This document shows positions 6,923 through 14,799 of a DNA stretch of 32,505 nt, piece after piece; position 1 is the stretch's first letter, and each line of letters opens with the position of its first letter. The notes under the pieces were generated by a model. It searched no databases. It saw only the letters and a list, made by a program, of their open reading frames with translations, and was not told where the DNA came from. Made by a program: the position numbers and the translations under genes. This DNA comes from an uncultured Moraxellaceae bacterium (GTDB lineage Bacteria; Pseudomonadota; Gammaproteobacteria; Pseudomonadales; Moraxellaceae): assembly GCA_937928295.1 (NCBI GenBank), contig CALEYY010000167.1, positions 1 to 32,505 of the forward strand, written 5' to 3'.

Positions 6923-9613
6923 ATGACATTGCAGACGCAGCGTGAAGAGCCGTTACGCGACGATGTAAGACGCTTGGGGCAATTGCTCGGCGAGGTCTTG
7001 CAAACGCAGGCAGGATCCGGTTTTTTTGAGCAGATTGAGCTGCTGCGGCAATGGTCGCAGCGCGCGGTGCAAGGCGATGCGAGCGCCCATGCGCAACTTT
7101 CTGCCTTCTTGCAGCAGTCGGATGCCGTGACGCTGCGCGATGTGGCGCGCGCGTTCGGGCACTTCCTGAATTTGGCCAATATTGCTGAGCAATATCACCC
7201 GATTCGCCTGCGCCGCACTGGCGTGGTGCCGACCGCTGCTGATGGCTTGCGCGAGTTGCTGCGGCGCGCCTTGGCGCAGGGCATGAGCCGTGAGGCCATT
7301 CTTGCGGCGGTGCGTCGGCTCGATGTGGAGCTGGTGCTGACGGCGCATCCGACCGAAGTCACGCGGCGTACGCTGATGCAGAAGCAGGATGAGATCGCAC
7401 AGATTCTGGCGCAAATGCACGAGGCTCAGCTGACGGTCAGGGAGCGCAAGGGCGAGTGGGAGCGCCTGCGTCGTCGCGTGGTGGCTGCGTGGGAAACCGA
7501 TGAAATTCGTGGCCAGCGCCCGACACCCGTGGACGAGGCCAAATGGGGCTTTGCCACGGTGGAGAACAGTTTGTGGAAAGCCTTGCCGGCGTGTTTGCGC
7601 GAGTTCGATGAGTGTCTGCGTGATGTGCTGGGCGAAGGCCTGCCGCTGGGCGCAACTCCGATTCGTATGGCTTCCTGGATGGGCGGTGATCGCGACGGCA
7701 ACCCCTTCGTGACGCATCAGGTCACGGCCGAAGTGATTCTGCTGGCGCGCTGGATGGCCTGCGATCTTTATTTGCGCGATGTCGATACCTTGCGTGCGGA
7801 GCTGTCGTTGTCGCGCTGTGGCGATGCCTTGCGCGCGCGCGTCGGCGAGGCATCGCGCGAGCCGTATCGCGACTGGCTGAAGCAGGTGCGTGGTCGCCTC
7901 CAGGCCACGCAGGCGGCTGCATTGGCGGCGCTCGGGCGGGCAGACGCAGCCTTGCAGAGCGAGGCGGGCGATGCCGTTGCCTACGCCACCGGCGATGAGC
8001 TGCTGGCAGACATGCAGCTCTGCCATGACGACTTGCAGTCAGCCGGTCTGGCGCTGCTATGCGAGGGCGGGCTGAGCGATAACCTGCGCCGGATTGCGAG
8101 CTTCGGCTTCGGCCTGATGCGCCTGGACATCCGCCAGGAATCGACGCGCCATGCCGATGCGCTCGCGGCTATCACGCAATACTTGGGGCTGGGCGACTAC
8201 AGTGCCTGGGATGAGGCTCAGCGCCAGCAATTCCTGCTGCAGGAGCTGGCTAGTCCGCGCCCGCTGCTGCCCTTGTCGGCGCTGTCGGCAGAGGTGGAGT
8301 CCGGCTTCAGCGATGAAGTGCGCGAGGTGCTGGCCACTTTCCGATTGCTGGCCACACAGCCCGCCGAGGCGCTGGGCGCGTATGTGATTTCCATGGCGCA
8401 TCAGCCCAGTGATGTGCTGGCGGTGATGGTCTTGCAGCGCAAGGCCGACAGCCTGCGGCCGCTGCGCGTCGTACCGCTGTTTGAAACTTACGATGACCTA
8501 GCGCGCGCGCCATCCTGCCTGCGCACCTTGCTGGCGCTGCCGATTTACCGGCAGTGCATCGGCAGTCATCAGGAGATCATGATCGGCTACTCCGACTCGG
8601 CCAAGGATGCCGGCTTTCTGGCCGCCGCTTGGGCGCAGTATCAGGCGCAGGAGGAGTTGACTGCGATTGCCGCCGAGGAGGGTGTAAATCTGGTGTTCTT
8701 TCATGGCCGTGGCGGCAGTGTTAGCCGGGGTGGCGCGCCGACCGATCAGGCGCTGCGCTCGCAGCCGCCCGGTTCGGTGCGCGGTTCGCTGCGCGTCACC
8801 GAGCAGGGCGAGATGATCCGCATGAAATTCGGCTCTCCGGCCATGGCGCAGCACCATCTCATGGGTTATCTCAAGGCCACGCTGGAGACGGTGCTGATGC
8901 CGCCGCCGCAACCGCAGCCGGCGTGGCGTGAGGCCATGGCGGCGCTGAGCCAGCATTCGATGCAGCTCTACCGGCATCAGCTGCGCAATGATCCGCACTT
9001 CATCGACTATCTGCGCGTGGTCACGCCGGAGCCCGAACTGCAGCTGCTGCCGCTGGGCTCACGACCGGCGCGACGGCAGGTCGGCGGCGGCATAGCCTCG
9101 CTGCGCGCTATCCCCTGGGTATTCGCCTGGACGCAGATTCGCCTGATGCTGCCGGCCTGGCTGGGCGTGGCGCCGGCGCTGGCGGCCGGTTCGGCGACCA
9201 CTCAGCGTGAGATGCTGCAGCGCTGGCCGTTCTTCGCCAGCCTGATCGACATGCTGGAGATGGTGCTGGCGAAGTCGGATGTGACCATTGCCAGTCATTA
9301 TGAGAAAAATCTGACCAGCGATCCGCACCTGCGTGATCTTGGCGAGCGCCTGCGCGCTCAGCATCAAGACCTGCTTATGCAGTTGCAGACGGTGCAGCAG
9401 GGGCCGAGCTGGGCTGAACGCAATCCGGTGCTGGCGCAGTCGATACGCCTGCGCTCACCGTATCTGCTGCCGCTGCACTGGCTGCAAGCCGAGCTGATGC
9501 TGCGGCGTCGGGCATTGGCCGGCACGGCGGCGGAGGCAGACATGCTGCGGCATGATCGCGCGCTGATGGTGACCATGACCGGCATCGCGGCGGGCATGCG
9601 TAATACCGGCTGA
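6923..9613 (+). CDS. ppc: Phosphoenolpyruvate carboxylase
   Basis: This cytoplasmic anaplerotic enzyme converts phosphoenolpyruvate and bicarbonate to oxaloacetate. The 896-aa length is normal for the bacterial enzyme. Signature segments occur in order: VLTAHPTEVTRR with the catalytic His, GGDRDGNPFVT, the phosphate-binding region around GYSDSAKDAG, the loop FHGRGGSVSRGGAP, GEMIRMKFG, and the conserved C-terminus ending MRNTG. ATG 6923 follows AAGGGAG at ideal spacing; in-frame starts further upstream lack such a site. The gene appears to be monocistronic, with a convergent permease gene downstream. The beta-carbonic anhydrase at 15501-16139 could supply its bicarbonate. Confidence 0.97.
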   Translation: MTLQTQREEPLRDDVRRLGQLLGEVLQTQAGSGFFEQIELLRQWSQRAVQGDASAHAQLSAFLQQSDAVTLRDVARAFGHFLNLANIAEQYHPIRLRRTGVVPTAADGLRELLRRALAQGMSREAILAAVRRLDVELVLTAHPTEVTRRTLMQKQDEIAQILAQMHEAQLTVRERKGEWERLRRRVVAAWETDEIRGQRPTPVDEAKWGFATVENSLWKALPACLREFDECLRDVLGEGLPLGATPIRMASWMGGDRDGNPFVTHQVTAEVILLARWMACDLYLRDVDTLRAELSLSRCGDALRARVGEASREPYRDWLKQVRGRLQATQAAALAALGRADAALQSEAGDAVAYATGDELLADMQLCHDDLQSAGLALLCEGGLSDNLRRIASFGFGLMRLDIRQESTRHADALAAITQYLGLGDYSAWDEAQRQQFLLQELASPRPLLPLSALSAEVESGFSDEVREVLATFRLLATQPAEALGAYVISMAHQPSDVLAVMVLQRKADSLRPLRVVPLFETYDDLARAPSCLRTLLALPIYRQCIGSHQEIMIGYSDSAKDAGFLAAAWAQYQAQEELTAIAAEEGVNLVFFHGRGGSVSRGGAPTDQALRSQPPGSVRGSLRVTEQGEMIRMKFGSPAMAQHHLMGYLKATLETVLMPPPQPQPAWREAMAALSQHSMQLYRHQLRNDPHFIDYLRVVTPEPELQLLPLGSRPARRQVGGGIASLRAIPWVFAWTQIRLMLPAWLGVAPALAAGSATTQREMLQRWPFFASLIDMLEMVLAKSDVTIASHYEKNLTSDPHLRDLGERLRAQHQDLLMQLQTVQQGPSWAERNPVLAQSIRLRSPYLLPLHWLQAELMLRRRALAGTAAEADMLRHDRALMVTMTGIAAGMRNTG

Positions 9614-9649
9614 GCTGCCTGCTCGCTGAAGGCGGGCTCGGATACTTAC

Positions 9650-10447
9650 TCAGAGGCCGATAAGAAAGCGCACGCCGACCAGCACCAGCAGCACGGCAAA
9701 CGCGCGCTTGAGCTGCTGCGCCGGCAGGCGATGCGCCATCACGGCCCCGCCATGTGCGGCCACCATGCTGGTCAGCGCGATGCCGGCAAGGGCGGGCCAG
9801 TAGATATAGCCGGTGCTGCCAGCCGGCAGTTCGCTCAGGCCCCAGCCGCTGTAAATGAAGCCGATCATCCCCGCGATGGCGATGGGAAAGCCGCAAGCCG
9901 CCGCCGTGCCGACCGCGCGGCGCATGGCCACGCCTTGCTTGACCAGATACGGCACCATCAGGCTGCCGCCGCCAATACCGAAGATGGCCGAGGCCACGCC
10001 GATCACGCCGCCGACGGCATTCAGCTGTGTTGCGCTGGGCGCGGGGGCATCGGTGGCCATCGGCTTGCTGCCACGAAACATCCTCAGGCCCATCCAGATG
10101 GCGAAGATGCCGATGATGAGCTGCAGCGTGCGCGCCGGAAGCGCATGCGCGATCTGTGCGCCGAGCAGGGAGCCGACGACCAGACCGGGCGCTAGGCGTT
10201 TGAACAGCGCCACATCGACGCCGCCTTGAGCATGGTGCGTGCGCACCGAGCTGATCGAGGTCAGCACGATACTGGCCAGCGATGTGCCGACCGCCAGATG
10301 CGTCAGCACCGTCGGCGATACGCCCTGCGCTTCGAAGCTGAAGATCAGCGCCGGCACCAGCACCATGCCGCCACCGATGCCCAGCAGCCCGGCCAGAAAG
10401 CCCGCCAATGCCCCGGTCGCGGCGAAAACAGCCAGGCTTGTCAACAT
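9650..10447 (-). CDS. TauE/SafE-family membrane permease
   Basis: This 265-aa inner-membrane protein is predicted to have about eight transmembrane segments in two related halves. Each half carries the family glycine motif: GLLGIGGGMVLVPALI near residue 20 and AIFGIGGGSLMVPYLV in the second half. Family members export sulfite, sulfoacetate or other organic anions. The substrate here cannot be read from the sequence, and no taurine or sulfite gene lies nearby. ATG 10447 has CGGAG 8 bp upstream; an in-frame ATG at 10468 is less well placed. It is transcribed divergently from olsB, and the Pho-box-like repeats lie in the gap between them. Confidence 0.88.
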   Translation of the reverse strand: MLTSLAVFAATGALAGFLAGLLGIGGGMVLVPALIFSFEAQGVSPTVLTHLAVGTSLASIVLTSISSVRTHHAQGGVDVALFKRLAPGLVVGSLLGAQIAHALPARTLQLIIGIFAIWMGLRMFRGSKPMATDAPAPSATQLNAVGGVIGVASAIFGIGGGSLMVPYLVKQGVAMRRAVGTAAACGFPIAIAGMIGFIYSGWGLSELPAGSTGYIYWPALAGIALTSMVAAHGGAVMAHRLPAQQLKRAFAVLLVLVGVRFLIGL

Positions 10448-10497
10448 CGTGTCATCTCCGAAATTCATGCTCTGTGTGGTTGAAGGCAGGCCGCGCA

Positions 10498-10537
10498 GTT
10501 TCACCAAACTGTCACCAACTTGTCACGGGTTTTGCAT
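10498..10537 (+). promoter_or_regulatory. Pho-box-like repeat array upstream of olsBA
   Basis: Two 7-mers, CTGTCAC (10509-10515) and TTGTCAC (10520-10526), are separated by 4 bp. This is the 11-bp period of PhoB binding sites and closely resembles the known E. coli phoA box. Weaker units in the same phase stand on each side: GTTTCAC at 10498 and TTTGCAT at 10531. No strong -35 is visible, as expected for PhoB-activated promoters. Ornithine-lipid synthesis is known to be induced by phosphate limitation in several bacteria, which fits. Confidence 0.65.
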
Positions 10538-10586
10538 TTGCGGCCAGCAAACTGCCTACATGAAAACACAAGCCAAGAGCCAAAAC

Positions 10587-11381
10587 ATGAGTGATGCCCA
10601 GCAGAATCTGAATTCAGCCACTGCCGTATCTTCCCTGTTCAACTATCCCGCTGACGATGTCGCGCCGCTGCGTCAGAAGCCGCGCCTGGAAGCGCGCTTC
10701 GCCACCGATGCCGGCATGGTGATCGCTGCCCAGCGCCTGCGTGCGGAAATCTTCGGCGCCGAGTACGGTGTACAGTTTGACGGCATCGATGTCGATGCCT
10801 ACGACGACTACTGCCTGCACCTGAATGTCTACGATGTGGCTAATGACTTGCTCATTGCCACCACGCGCCTGCTCAGCGGCGAGCAGGCCGAGCAGGCTGG
10901 CGGCTTCTACTCGGCGCAGGAATTTGACCTCGGTGCGCTGAAGACTTTCGCCGGACGCATCCTCGAAGTCGGCCGCACCTGCGTGCACCCGGACTATCGC
11001 TCCGGTGCCGCCATCACGGTGTTGTGGTCGGCGCTGTCTGAGTATCTGATGCGCGAAGGCTTCAATCTGCTCATCGGCTGCGCCAGCATCAGCCTCGCCG
11101 ACGGCGGCACCACGCTCGCCAGCGTCATGCCCACCCTGCGCGAAAAGCACTTCGTGGGCGATGAACTGCGCGTCAGCCCGAGCCGCGAAATTCTGCTCTC
11201 GGCCACCGGCACCGGCGCGGTCAGCGTACCGCCGCTGCTCAAGGCTTATCTGCGCATGGGCTGCAAAATCGGCGGCGAAGCCTGCTGGGATCCCGAATTC
11301 AATTGTGCCGATGTCTTCATATTCATGGATGTACAAGCGATGGCGGGGCGTTATGCTCAACGGTTCCTGAAGACAGCCTGA
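10587..11381 (+). CDS. olsB: L-ornithine N-alpha-acyltransferase (OlsB-like)
   Basis: This protein (264 aa from this start) belongs to the GNAT-like acyltransferase family that moves a 3-hydroxyacyl group from acyl carrier protein to ornithine, the first step to ornithine lipids. Typical segments are AQRLRAEIFGAEYG, the acyl-carrier binding core GRILEVGRTCVHPDYR, IGCASISL and a C-terminal DPEFNCADVFIFMD. The function is supported by the acyltransferase gene 11 bp downstream, which matches the known olsB-olsA order. ATG 10587 leaves room for a leader after the Pho-like promoter and has a weak AAGAG site. An in-frame ATG at 10560 would add nine residues and is possible. A longer in-frame extension further upstream is antisense to the TauE gene and rejected. 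Confidence 0.85.
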   Translation: MSDAQQNLNSATAVSSLFNYPADDVAPLRQKPRLEARFATDAGMVIAAQRLRAEIFGAEYGVQFDGIDVDAYDDYCLHLNVYDVANDLLIATTRLLSGEQAEQAGGFYSAQEFDLGALKTFAGRILEVGRTCVHPDYRSGAAITVLWSALSEYLMREGFNLLIGCASISLADGGTTLASVMPTLREKHFVGDELRVSPSREILLSATGTGAVSVPPLLKAYLRMGCKIGGEACWDPEFNCADVFIFMDVQAMAGRYAQRFLKTA

Positions 11382-11392
11382 AATGAGATCCC

Positions 11393-12238
11393 GTGACCCG
11401 AGCGCCGCGCAATCGTTACCAACATCCTGCCATTACGGTGAAACCCGCCATGACCATTAAGGTTTGGGCGCGTTTGATCGCGGTTGCGGCCTATTTGCTC
11501 TTCGGCGTTTTGCTGGCCTTTGTGATCGGCATGTTCTTTGTGCGCTTCACGGTCTGGCAGCGCCCGATCATTGCCTGGTGGCTGCGCGGCTTCTGTCGCG
11601 TGCTCAACATGCAGGTCACGGTGCAGGGCGCGCCCATCGAAGACAGTGCGCTGTGGATCAGCAACCATGTATCGTGGATGGACATCCCGGTGATTGGCGG
11701 CATTCGTCCGCTGCGCTTCCTGTCCAAGGCCGAAGTGGCCAAGTGGCCGGTGATCGGGCATCTCGCGCAGGCCGCCGGCACCTTGTTCATCAAACGAGGT
11801 TCGGGTGATGCCGATCGCGTCAGCGAAGAGATGGTGCTGTCGCTGCAGCAGGGCAAGCGCGTGCTGTTCTTCCCGGAAGGCACCACCACCGACGGCTTCA
11901 GCGTGAACCGTTTCTTTGCCAAGTTGTTTACGGCGGCTATCAAGAGCCAGTGCCCGATTCAGCCGCTGGTCATCTGCTACCAGAAGGCGAATGGCGAGCT
12001 GCACGCGCTGGCTCCGTTCATTGGCGATGACGAGCTGGCCCCGCACCTGCTGAACATGCTGGCCGGCGAGACGGTGCATGTGAAAGTGCATTGCCTGCCG
12101 GCAGAAGTGGCCGGTGATCGCGATGCCAGTGCGCTGGCCCGGCATTTCGAGCAGCTCATGGGGCAGACCCTGCGCGACTTGCATGGTGCCGAGCAGCCGC
12201 CGAGCCGTGGCAAGCACCCCTCCACTCAAGCCGCGTAG
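11393..12238 (+). CDS. olsA: 1-acyl-sn-glycerol-3-phosphate-type acyltransferase (OlsA-like)
   Basis: This 281-aa member of the PlsC family has an N-terminal membrane helix at about residues 25-50. The acyltransferase motifs are NHVSWMD (His92 to Asp97, the H-x4-D catalytic pair), LFIKRGSGDADR and FFPEGTTTDG. Its place directly after olsB suggests it adds the second acyl chain to lyso-ornithine lipid, although PlsC-type lysophosphatidate acylation cannot be excluded. GTG 11393 has GAG a few bases upstream; an ATG at 11450 (MTIKVWARL) is an alternative that would still keep the membrane helix. It is probably cotranscribed with olsB and so under the same Pho-like control. Confidence 0.85.
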   Translation: MTRAPRNRYQHPAITVKPAMTIKVWARLIAVAAYLLFGVLLAFVIGMFFVRFTVWQRPIIAWWLRGFCRVLNMQVTVQGAPIEDSALWISNHVSWMDIPVIGGIRPLRFLSKAEVAKWPVIGHLAQAAGTLFIKRGSGDADRVSEEMVLSLQQGKRVLFFPEGTTTDGFSVNRFFAKLFTAAIKSQCPIQPLVICYQKANGELHALAPFIGDDELAPHLLNMLAGETVHVKVHCLPAEVAGDRDASALARHFEQLMGQTLRDLHGAEQPPSRGKHPSTQAA

Positions 12239-12259
12239 AACAGACTGCGTAACGCACTT

Positions 12260-12288
12260 TTGACAACGAGCTTTGTCTGAAATAGGCT
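12260..12288 (+). promoter_or_regulatory. Sigma-70 promoter for the flavin oxidoreductase gene
   Basis: A perfect -35 TTGACA (12260-12265), a 17-bp spacer and TAGGCT (12283-12288) precede the gene. The leader then contains a 6-bp stem, GGCTGC (12285-12290) with GCAGCC (12302-12307), of unknown purpose. Confidence 0.55.
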
Positions 12289-12324
12289 GCTGCCACTTTT
12301 TGCAGCCTTTACAGGACAACGCTC

Positions 12325-13563
12325 ATGGCCACTGCACACCACCTGCTCGCGCAAACGCTGACCTTGCCTAACGGCAGCATCCTGCCTAATCGCCTGGCCA
12401 AGTCGGCACTCAGCGAAACCCTCGGCACCATGGACAACCGCGTCACGCCGGCGCTGGTGCGCTTGTACGAGCGCTGGGCCAAGGGCGGCACCGGCCTGCT
12501 CATCACCGGCAACATCATGGTCGATCGTCGCGCGCTCGGCGAACCGGGTAATGTGGTCATTGAAGATGATCGTGACCTCGCCTTGCTCAAGGCCATGGCC
12601 GACGGCGTGGCGCATCATGGCAGCCGGCTCTGGGCGCAGATCAATCATCCTGGCAAGCAGTCGCCCAAGGGCCTGAATCGCGAAAATGTATCGCCATCGG
12701 CCATTCCTTTTGGCAAGCAGATGCAGGCATTTTTCGACACCCCGCGCGAACTCACCGAGCCGGAAATTCTCGACATCATCGCGCGTTTTGGTCGTGCCGC
12801 TGGCGTGGTCAAGCAGGCCGGCTTTCATGGCGTGCAGATTCACGGTGCCCACGGCTATCTGGTCAGCCAGTTTCTGTCGCCCAAGCACAATGTGCGTACG
12901 GATGGCTGGGGTGGCTCGGCGGAGAACCGTCGCCGCTTCGTGCTGGCGGTATATCAGGCCATGCGCGATGCCGTCGGCCCCGATTTCCCGATCGGCATCA
13001 AGCTGAACTCGGCGGACTTCCAGCGCGGTGGTTTCACCGAAGAGGAGTCGCTGGCGACCATTCAGGCGCTGGCAGCGGTCGGCATTGATCTGGTCGAGAT
13101 CTCTGGCGGCACCTACGAAGCTCCGGCGATGGCAGGCAAGAAGACCAGCACCATCGCGCGTGAAGCCTACTTCCTGGAATTTGCCGAGAAGGTGCGCCAG
13201 CACATCAGCACGCCGCTGATGGTCACCGGCGGCTTCCGCTCGCTGGCAGCGATGGGCAAGGCGCTGAACTCGGGTGCGATGGATATCGTCGGGCTTGGTC
13301 GCCCGTTGTGCATCGAGCCGGATGCGCCGCTGCGCTTGCTGGCCGGCGAAGAGACACGGCATCGCGTGAAAATGATCAGCACCGGCATCAAGCAGGTCGA
13401 TGAAATGGCCCTGATGGAAGTCATGTGGTATGTGCGCCAGCTGCACCGCATGAGCCGTGGCGAAAACCCCAAGCCCAACGAATCGGCGCTGTGGTCGCTG
13501 ATCGCCAATCTCGTCACCAACATGCGCGGCACGATGAAGACACGCCGCTTGCGCGCGAGCTGA
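12325..13563 (+). CDS. NADH:flavin oxidoreductase, Old Yellow Enzyme family
   Basis: This 412-aa single-domain FMN barrel enzyme reduces activated C=C bonds, with NAD(P)H as donor. Visible family parts are PNRLAKSALSE near the N-terminus, TGNIMVDRRALG, WAQINHPGKQ, the ligand-binding His pair in VQIHGAHGYLVSQFLSP, the segment TDGWGGSAENRRRF, IGIKLNSADF, and GLGRPLCIEPD near the phosphate site. It lacks the iron-sulfur and NADPH domains of full 2,4-dienoyl-CoA reductases, so it is closer to the short OYE/NemA-like or YqjM-like enzymes. The natural substrate is unknown. AGGA precedes ATG 12325. The gene has its own promoter and is followed by tRNA-Leu, so it appears monocistronic. Confidence 0.9.
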   Translation: MATAHHLLAQTLTLPNGSILPNRLAKSALSETLGTMDNRVTPALVRLYERWAKGGTGLLITGNIMVDRRALGEPGNVVIEDDRDLALLKAMADGVAHHGSRLWAQINHPGKQSPKGLNRENVSPSAIPFGKQMQAFFDTPRELTEPEILDIIARFGRAAGVVKQAGFHGVQIHGAHGYLVSQFLSPKHNVRTDGWGGSAENRRRFVLAVYQAMRDAVGPDFPIGIKLNSADFQRGGFTEEESLATIQALAAVGIDLVEISGGTYEAPAMAGKKTSTIAREAYFLEFAEKVRQHISTPLMVTGGFRSLAAMGKALNSGAMDIVGLGRPLCIEPDAPLRLLAGEETRHRVKMISTGIKQVDEMALMEVMWYVRQLHRMSRGENPKPNESALWSLIANLVTNMRGTMKTRRLRAS

Positions 13564-13590
13564 TAGCGCTGATTACGCGTCAGCCAAGCG

Positions 13591-13620
13591 TTGCCAGAGT
13601 GGCGGTGAACTCGGTATAGT
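13591..13620 (+). promoter_or_regulatory. Promoter of tRNA-Leu
   Basis: TTGCCA (13591-13596), an 18-bp spacer and TATAGT (13615-13620) end 14 bp before the mature tRNA. Start of transcription would fall near 13627, giving a very short 5' leader. Confidence 0.7.
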
Positions 13621-13634
13621 TCGCCGCCTTCATC

Positions 13635-13719
13635 GCGCCAGTGGTGAAATTGGTATACACGCCAGATTTAGGTTCTGGTGCCGCAAGGCGTGGAGGTTCA
13701 AGTCCTCTCTGGCGCACCA
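13635..13719 (+). tRNA. tRNA-Leu (anticodon TAG)
   Basis: An 85-nt cloverleaf can be drawn. The acceptor stem GCGCCAG pairs with CTGGCGC and is followed by A and an encoded CCA. The anticodon stem CCAGA/TCTGG holds the loop TTTAGGT with anticodon TAG, which reads CTN leucine codons. A long variable arm (GCCGCAAGGCG region) identifies a class II tRNA, and GGTTCAAGTCC forms the T-arm. A run of six T follows at 13720-13725 and may help termination. Confidence 0.97.
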
Positions 13720-13733
13720 TTTTTTGTTGATGG

Positions 13734-14198
13734 CTACTCTGCCAGCGGCAGCCGCAACGCCCGCAACAAATCCCGCTCGTAATAAGCACTTGCCAGCATG
13801 TGCAGCTCGCCATTGATCTGCTCGCGCAACGCATACAGATCCAGCCCTGAATTATCCACACGACGCACGCCAAAGCCGCTGAGATCACTCAGTTGTCGCG
13901 CCATTTGCTTGAGCAGCTGTTGCAGCCAGGTCCAGGCGCTGGCGTCTTCGCGTAGCGGAATGCGGCGCGCCAGCAGCTCGCGGCGCAGCAAATCGGCATC
14001 CAGAATCTCGAAATAGCGCGGCATGATTTGTTGCAGCAGGCCGTCTAGCCGTTGCCAGATCAGCCGTTTTTCCGCATCGCTCAGGCGATTCCACTCGATG
14101 ACCTCGTGCAAATAGCGGCGACAACCCCGGCAGACGGTGTCGCCATAGGTTGTTGAGCAGATGCCTACACAGGGCGTGGGGACGGAGCGGAACAGCAT
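13734..14198 (-). CDS. DUF1289-family cysteine-motif protein
   Basis: The N-terminal 50 residues of this 154-aa protein match DUF1289: PTPCVGICS, then CRGCRR, with four cysteines at 10, 14, 23 and 26. The segment EVIEWNRLSDAEKRLIWQRLD follows. The cysteines could bind a metal or iron-sulfur centre, but no function is established for the family. The C-terminal ~100 residues are helical and not recognised; most DUF1289 proteins are shorter, so this is an extended version. ATG 14198 is favoured because it lies just before the conserved motif. A GTG start at 14231 would add eleven residues. The gene converges on tRNA-Leu. Confidence 0.78.
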   Translation of the reverse strand: MLFRSVPTPCVGICSTTYGDTVCRGCRRYLHEVIEWNRLSDAEKRLIWQRLDGLLQQIMPRYFEILDADLLRRELLARRIPLREDASAWTWLQQLLKQMARQLSDLSGFGVRRVDNSGLDLYALREQINGELHMLASAYYERDLLRALRLPLAE

Positions 14199-14336
14199 GG
14201 GCGAGCACTCGCAAGCCAGATCGTGGCGCACACCTTAGCAAAAAAATCAGGGTCTGCGCGCCTGCAAATGCTTTGACAGTTCGTCTGCGACTGGTTCAGA
14301 TAGCAGCTTCGTTAAATGCCTGCTCAGGAGTGTCTT

Positions 14337-14714
14337 GTGGATAGCTATGTTCTGATCAAAATGGTGCATGCGGTGCTGGTGCTGGCCGTGGGCCTGCTCT
14401 TTCTCTGGCGTGTCTACCTCACCCTAGCCAAGGCACCGGCGCAGAATGGCAAGGTGCCGACGCTGCTCGCGCATACCTTCAGCCTGGGCCTGCTGGCCAG
14501 CGGCCTGACCATGGTGGCAATTTATGGCCAGATGCCGGCCTGGGTCATGACCAAGCTGATTTTCTTGTTTGTTTTCATTGCACTTGGCGTGATTGCCTTC
14601 AAGCGCGCGAAAACCCGATCGGCACAGTTAACGATGATGGCCCTTGCTCTGTTAACCTATGCGTTCCTGGTCAGTGTGGCCGTGACCAAGCAGCCTACGG
14701 GCTTTTTCGGCTGA
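14337..14714 (+). CDS. SirB2-family small membrane protein
   Basis: This 125-aa protein has four predicted transmembrane segments (VLIKMVHAVLVLAVGLLFLW, then HTFSLGLLASGLTMVAIYG, WVMTKLIFLFVFIALGVIA and TMMALALLTYAFLVSVAVT). The layout, the early K-x-x-H and the final TKQP match SirB2/YchQ-type proteins, whose biochemical role is not defined. The start is GTG 14337, with CAGGAG exactly 6 bp upstream; an upstream in-frame ATG at 14316 lacks such a site. Its 5' end is divergent from the DUF1289 gene. A short inverted repeat (TGGCGT/ACGCCA, 14715-14730) follows the stop. Confidence 0.8.
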   Translation: MDSYVLIKMVHAVLVLAVGLLFLWRVYLTLAKAPAQNGKVPTLLAHTFSLGLLASGLTMVAIYGQMPAWVMTKLIFLFVFIALGVIAFKRAKTRSAQLTMMALALLTYAFLVSVAVTKQPTGFFG

Positions 14715-14799
14715 TGGCGTGTCAACGCCAACTCATTGGCGTCGTTGTGACGCGGTGAGGGATGCGAACAGGCATCCGACAACTTTATGGAGATTCACC

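Noticed and set aside
9614..9649. GCCTGC/GCGGGC hairpin as a ppc terminator
   Set aside because: The stem is short, contains a G-T pair and has no T-run.
10239..10559. Upstream extension of the olsB frame
   Set aside because: It is antisense to the TauE/SafE gene and runs through the Pho-box-like array; the OlsB family starts near 10560-10587.
12226..13446. 406-codon minus-strand frame opposite the Old Yellow Enzyme gene
   Set aside because: It is antisense to a well-supported enzyme, has no recognisable motif and includes the promoter region of that gene.
14715..14777. Short inverted repeats (TGGCGT/ACGCCA and GGATGC/GCATCC) as SirB2 terminator or riboswitch
   Set aside because: The stems are only 6 bp with no T-tract and do not match any riboswitch I recognise.
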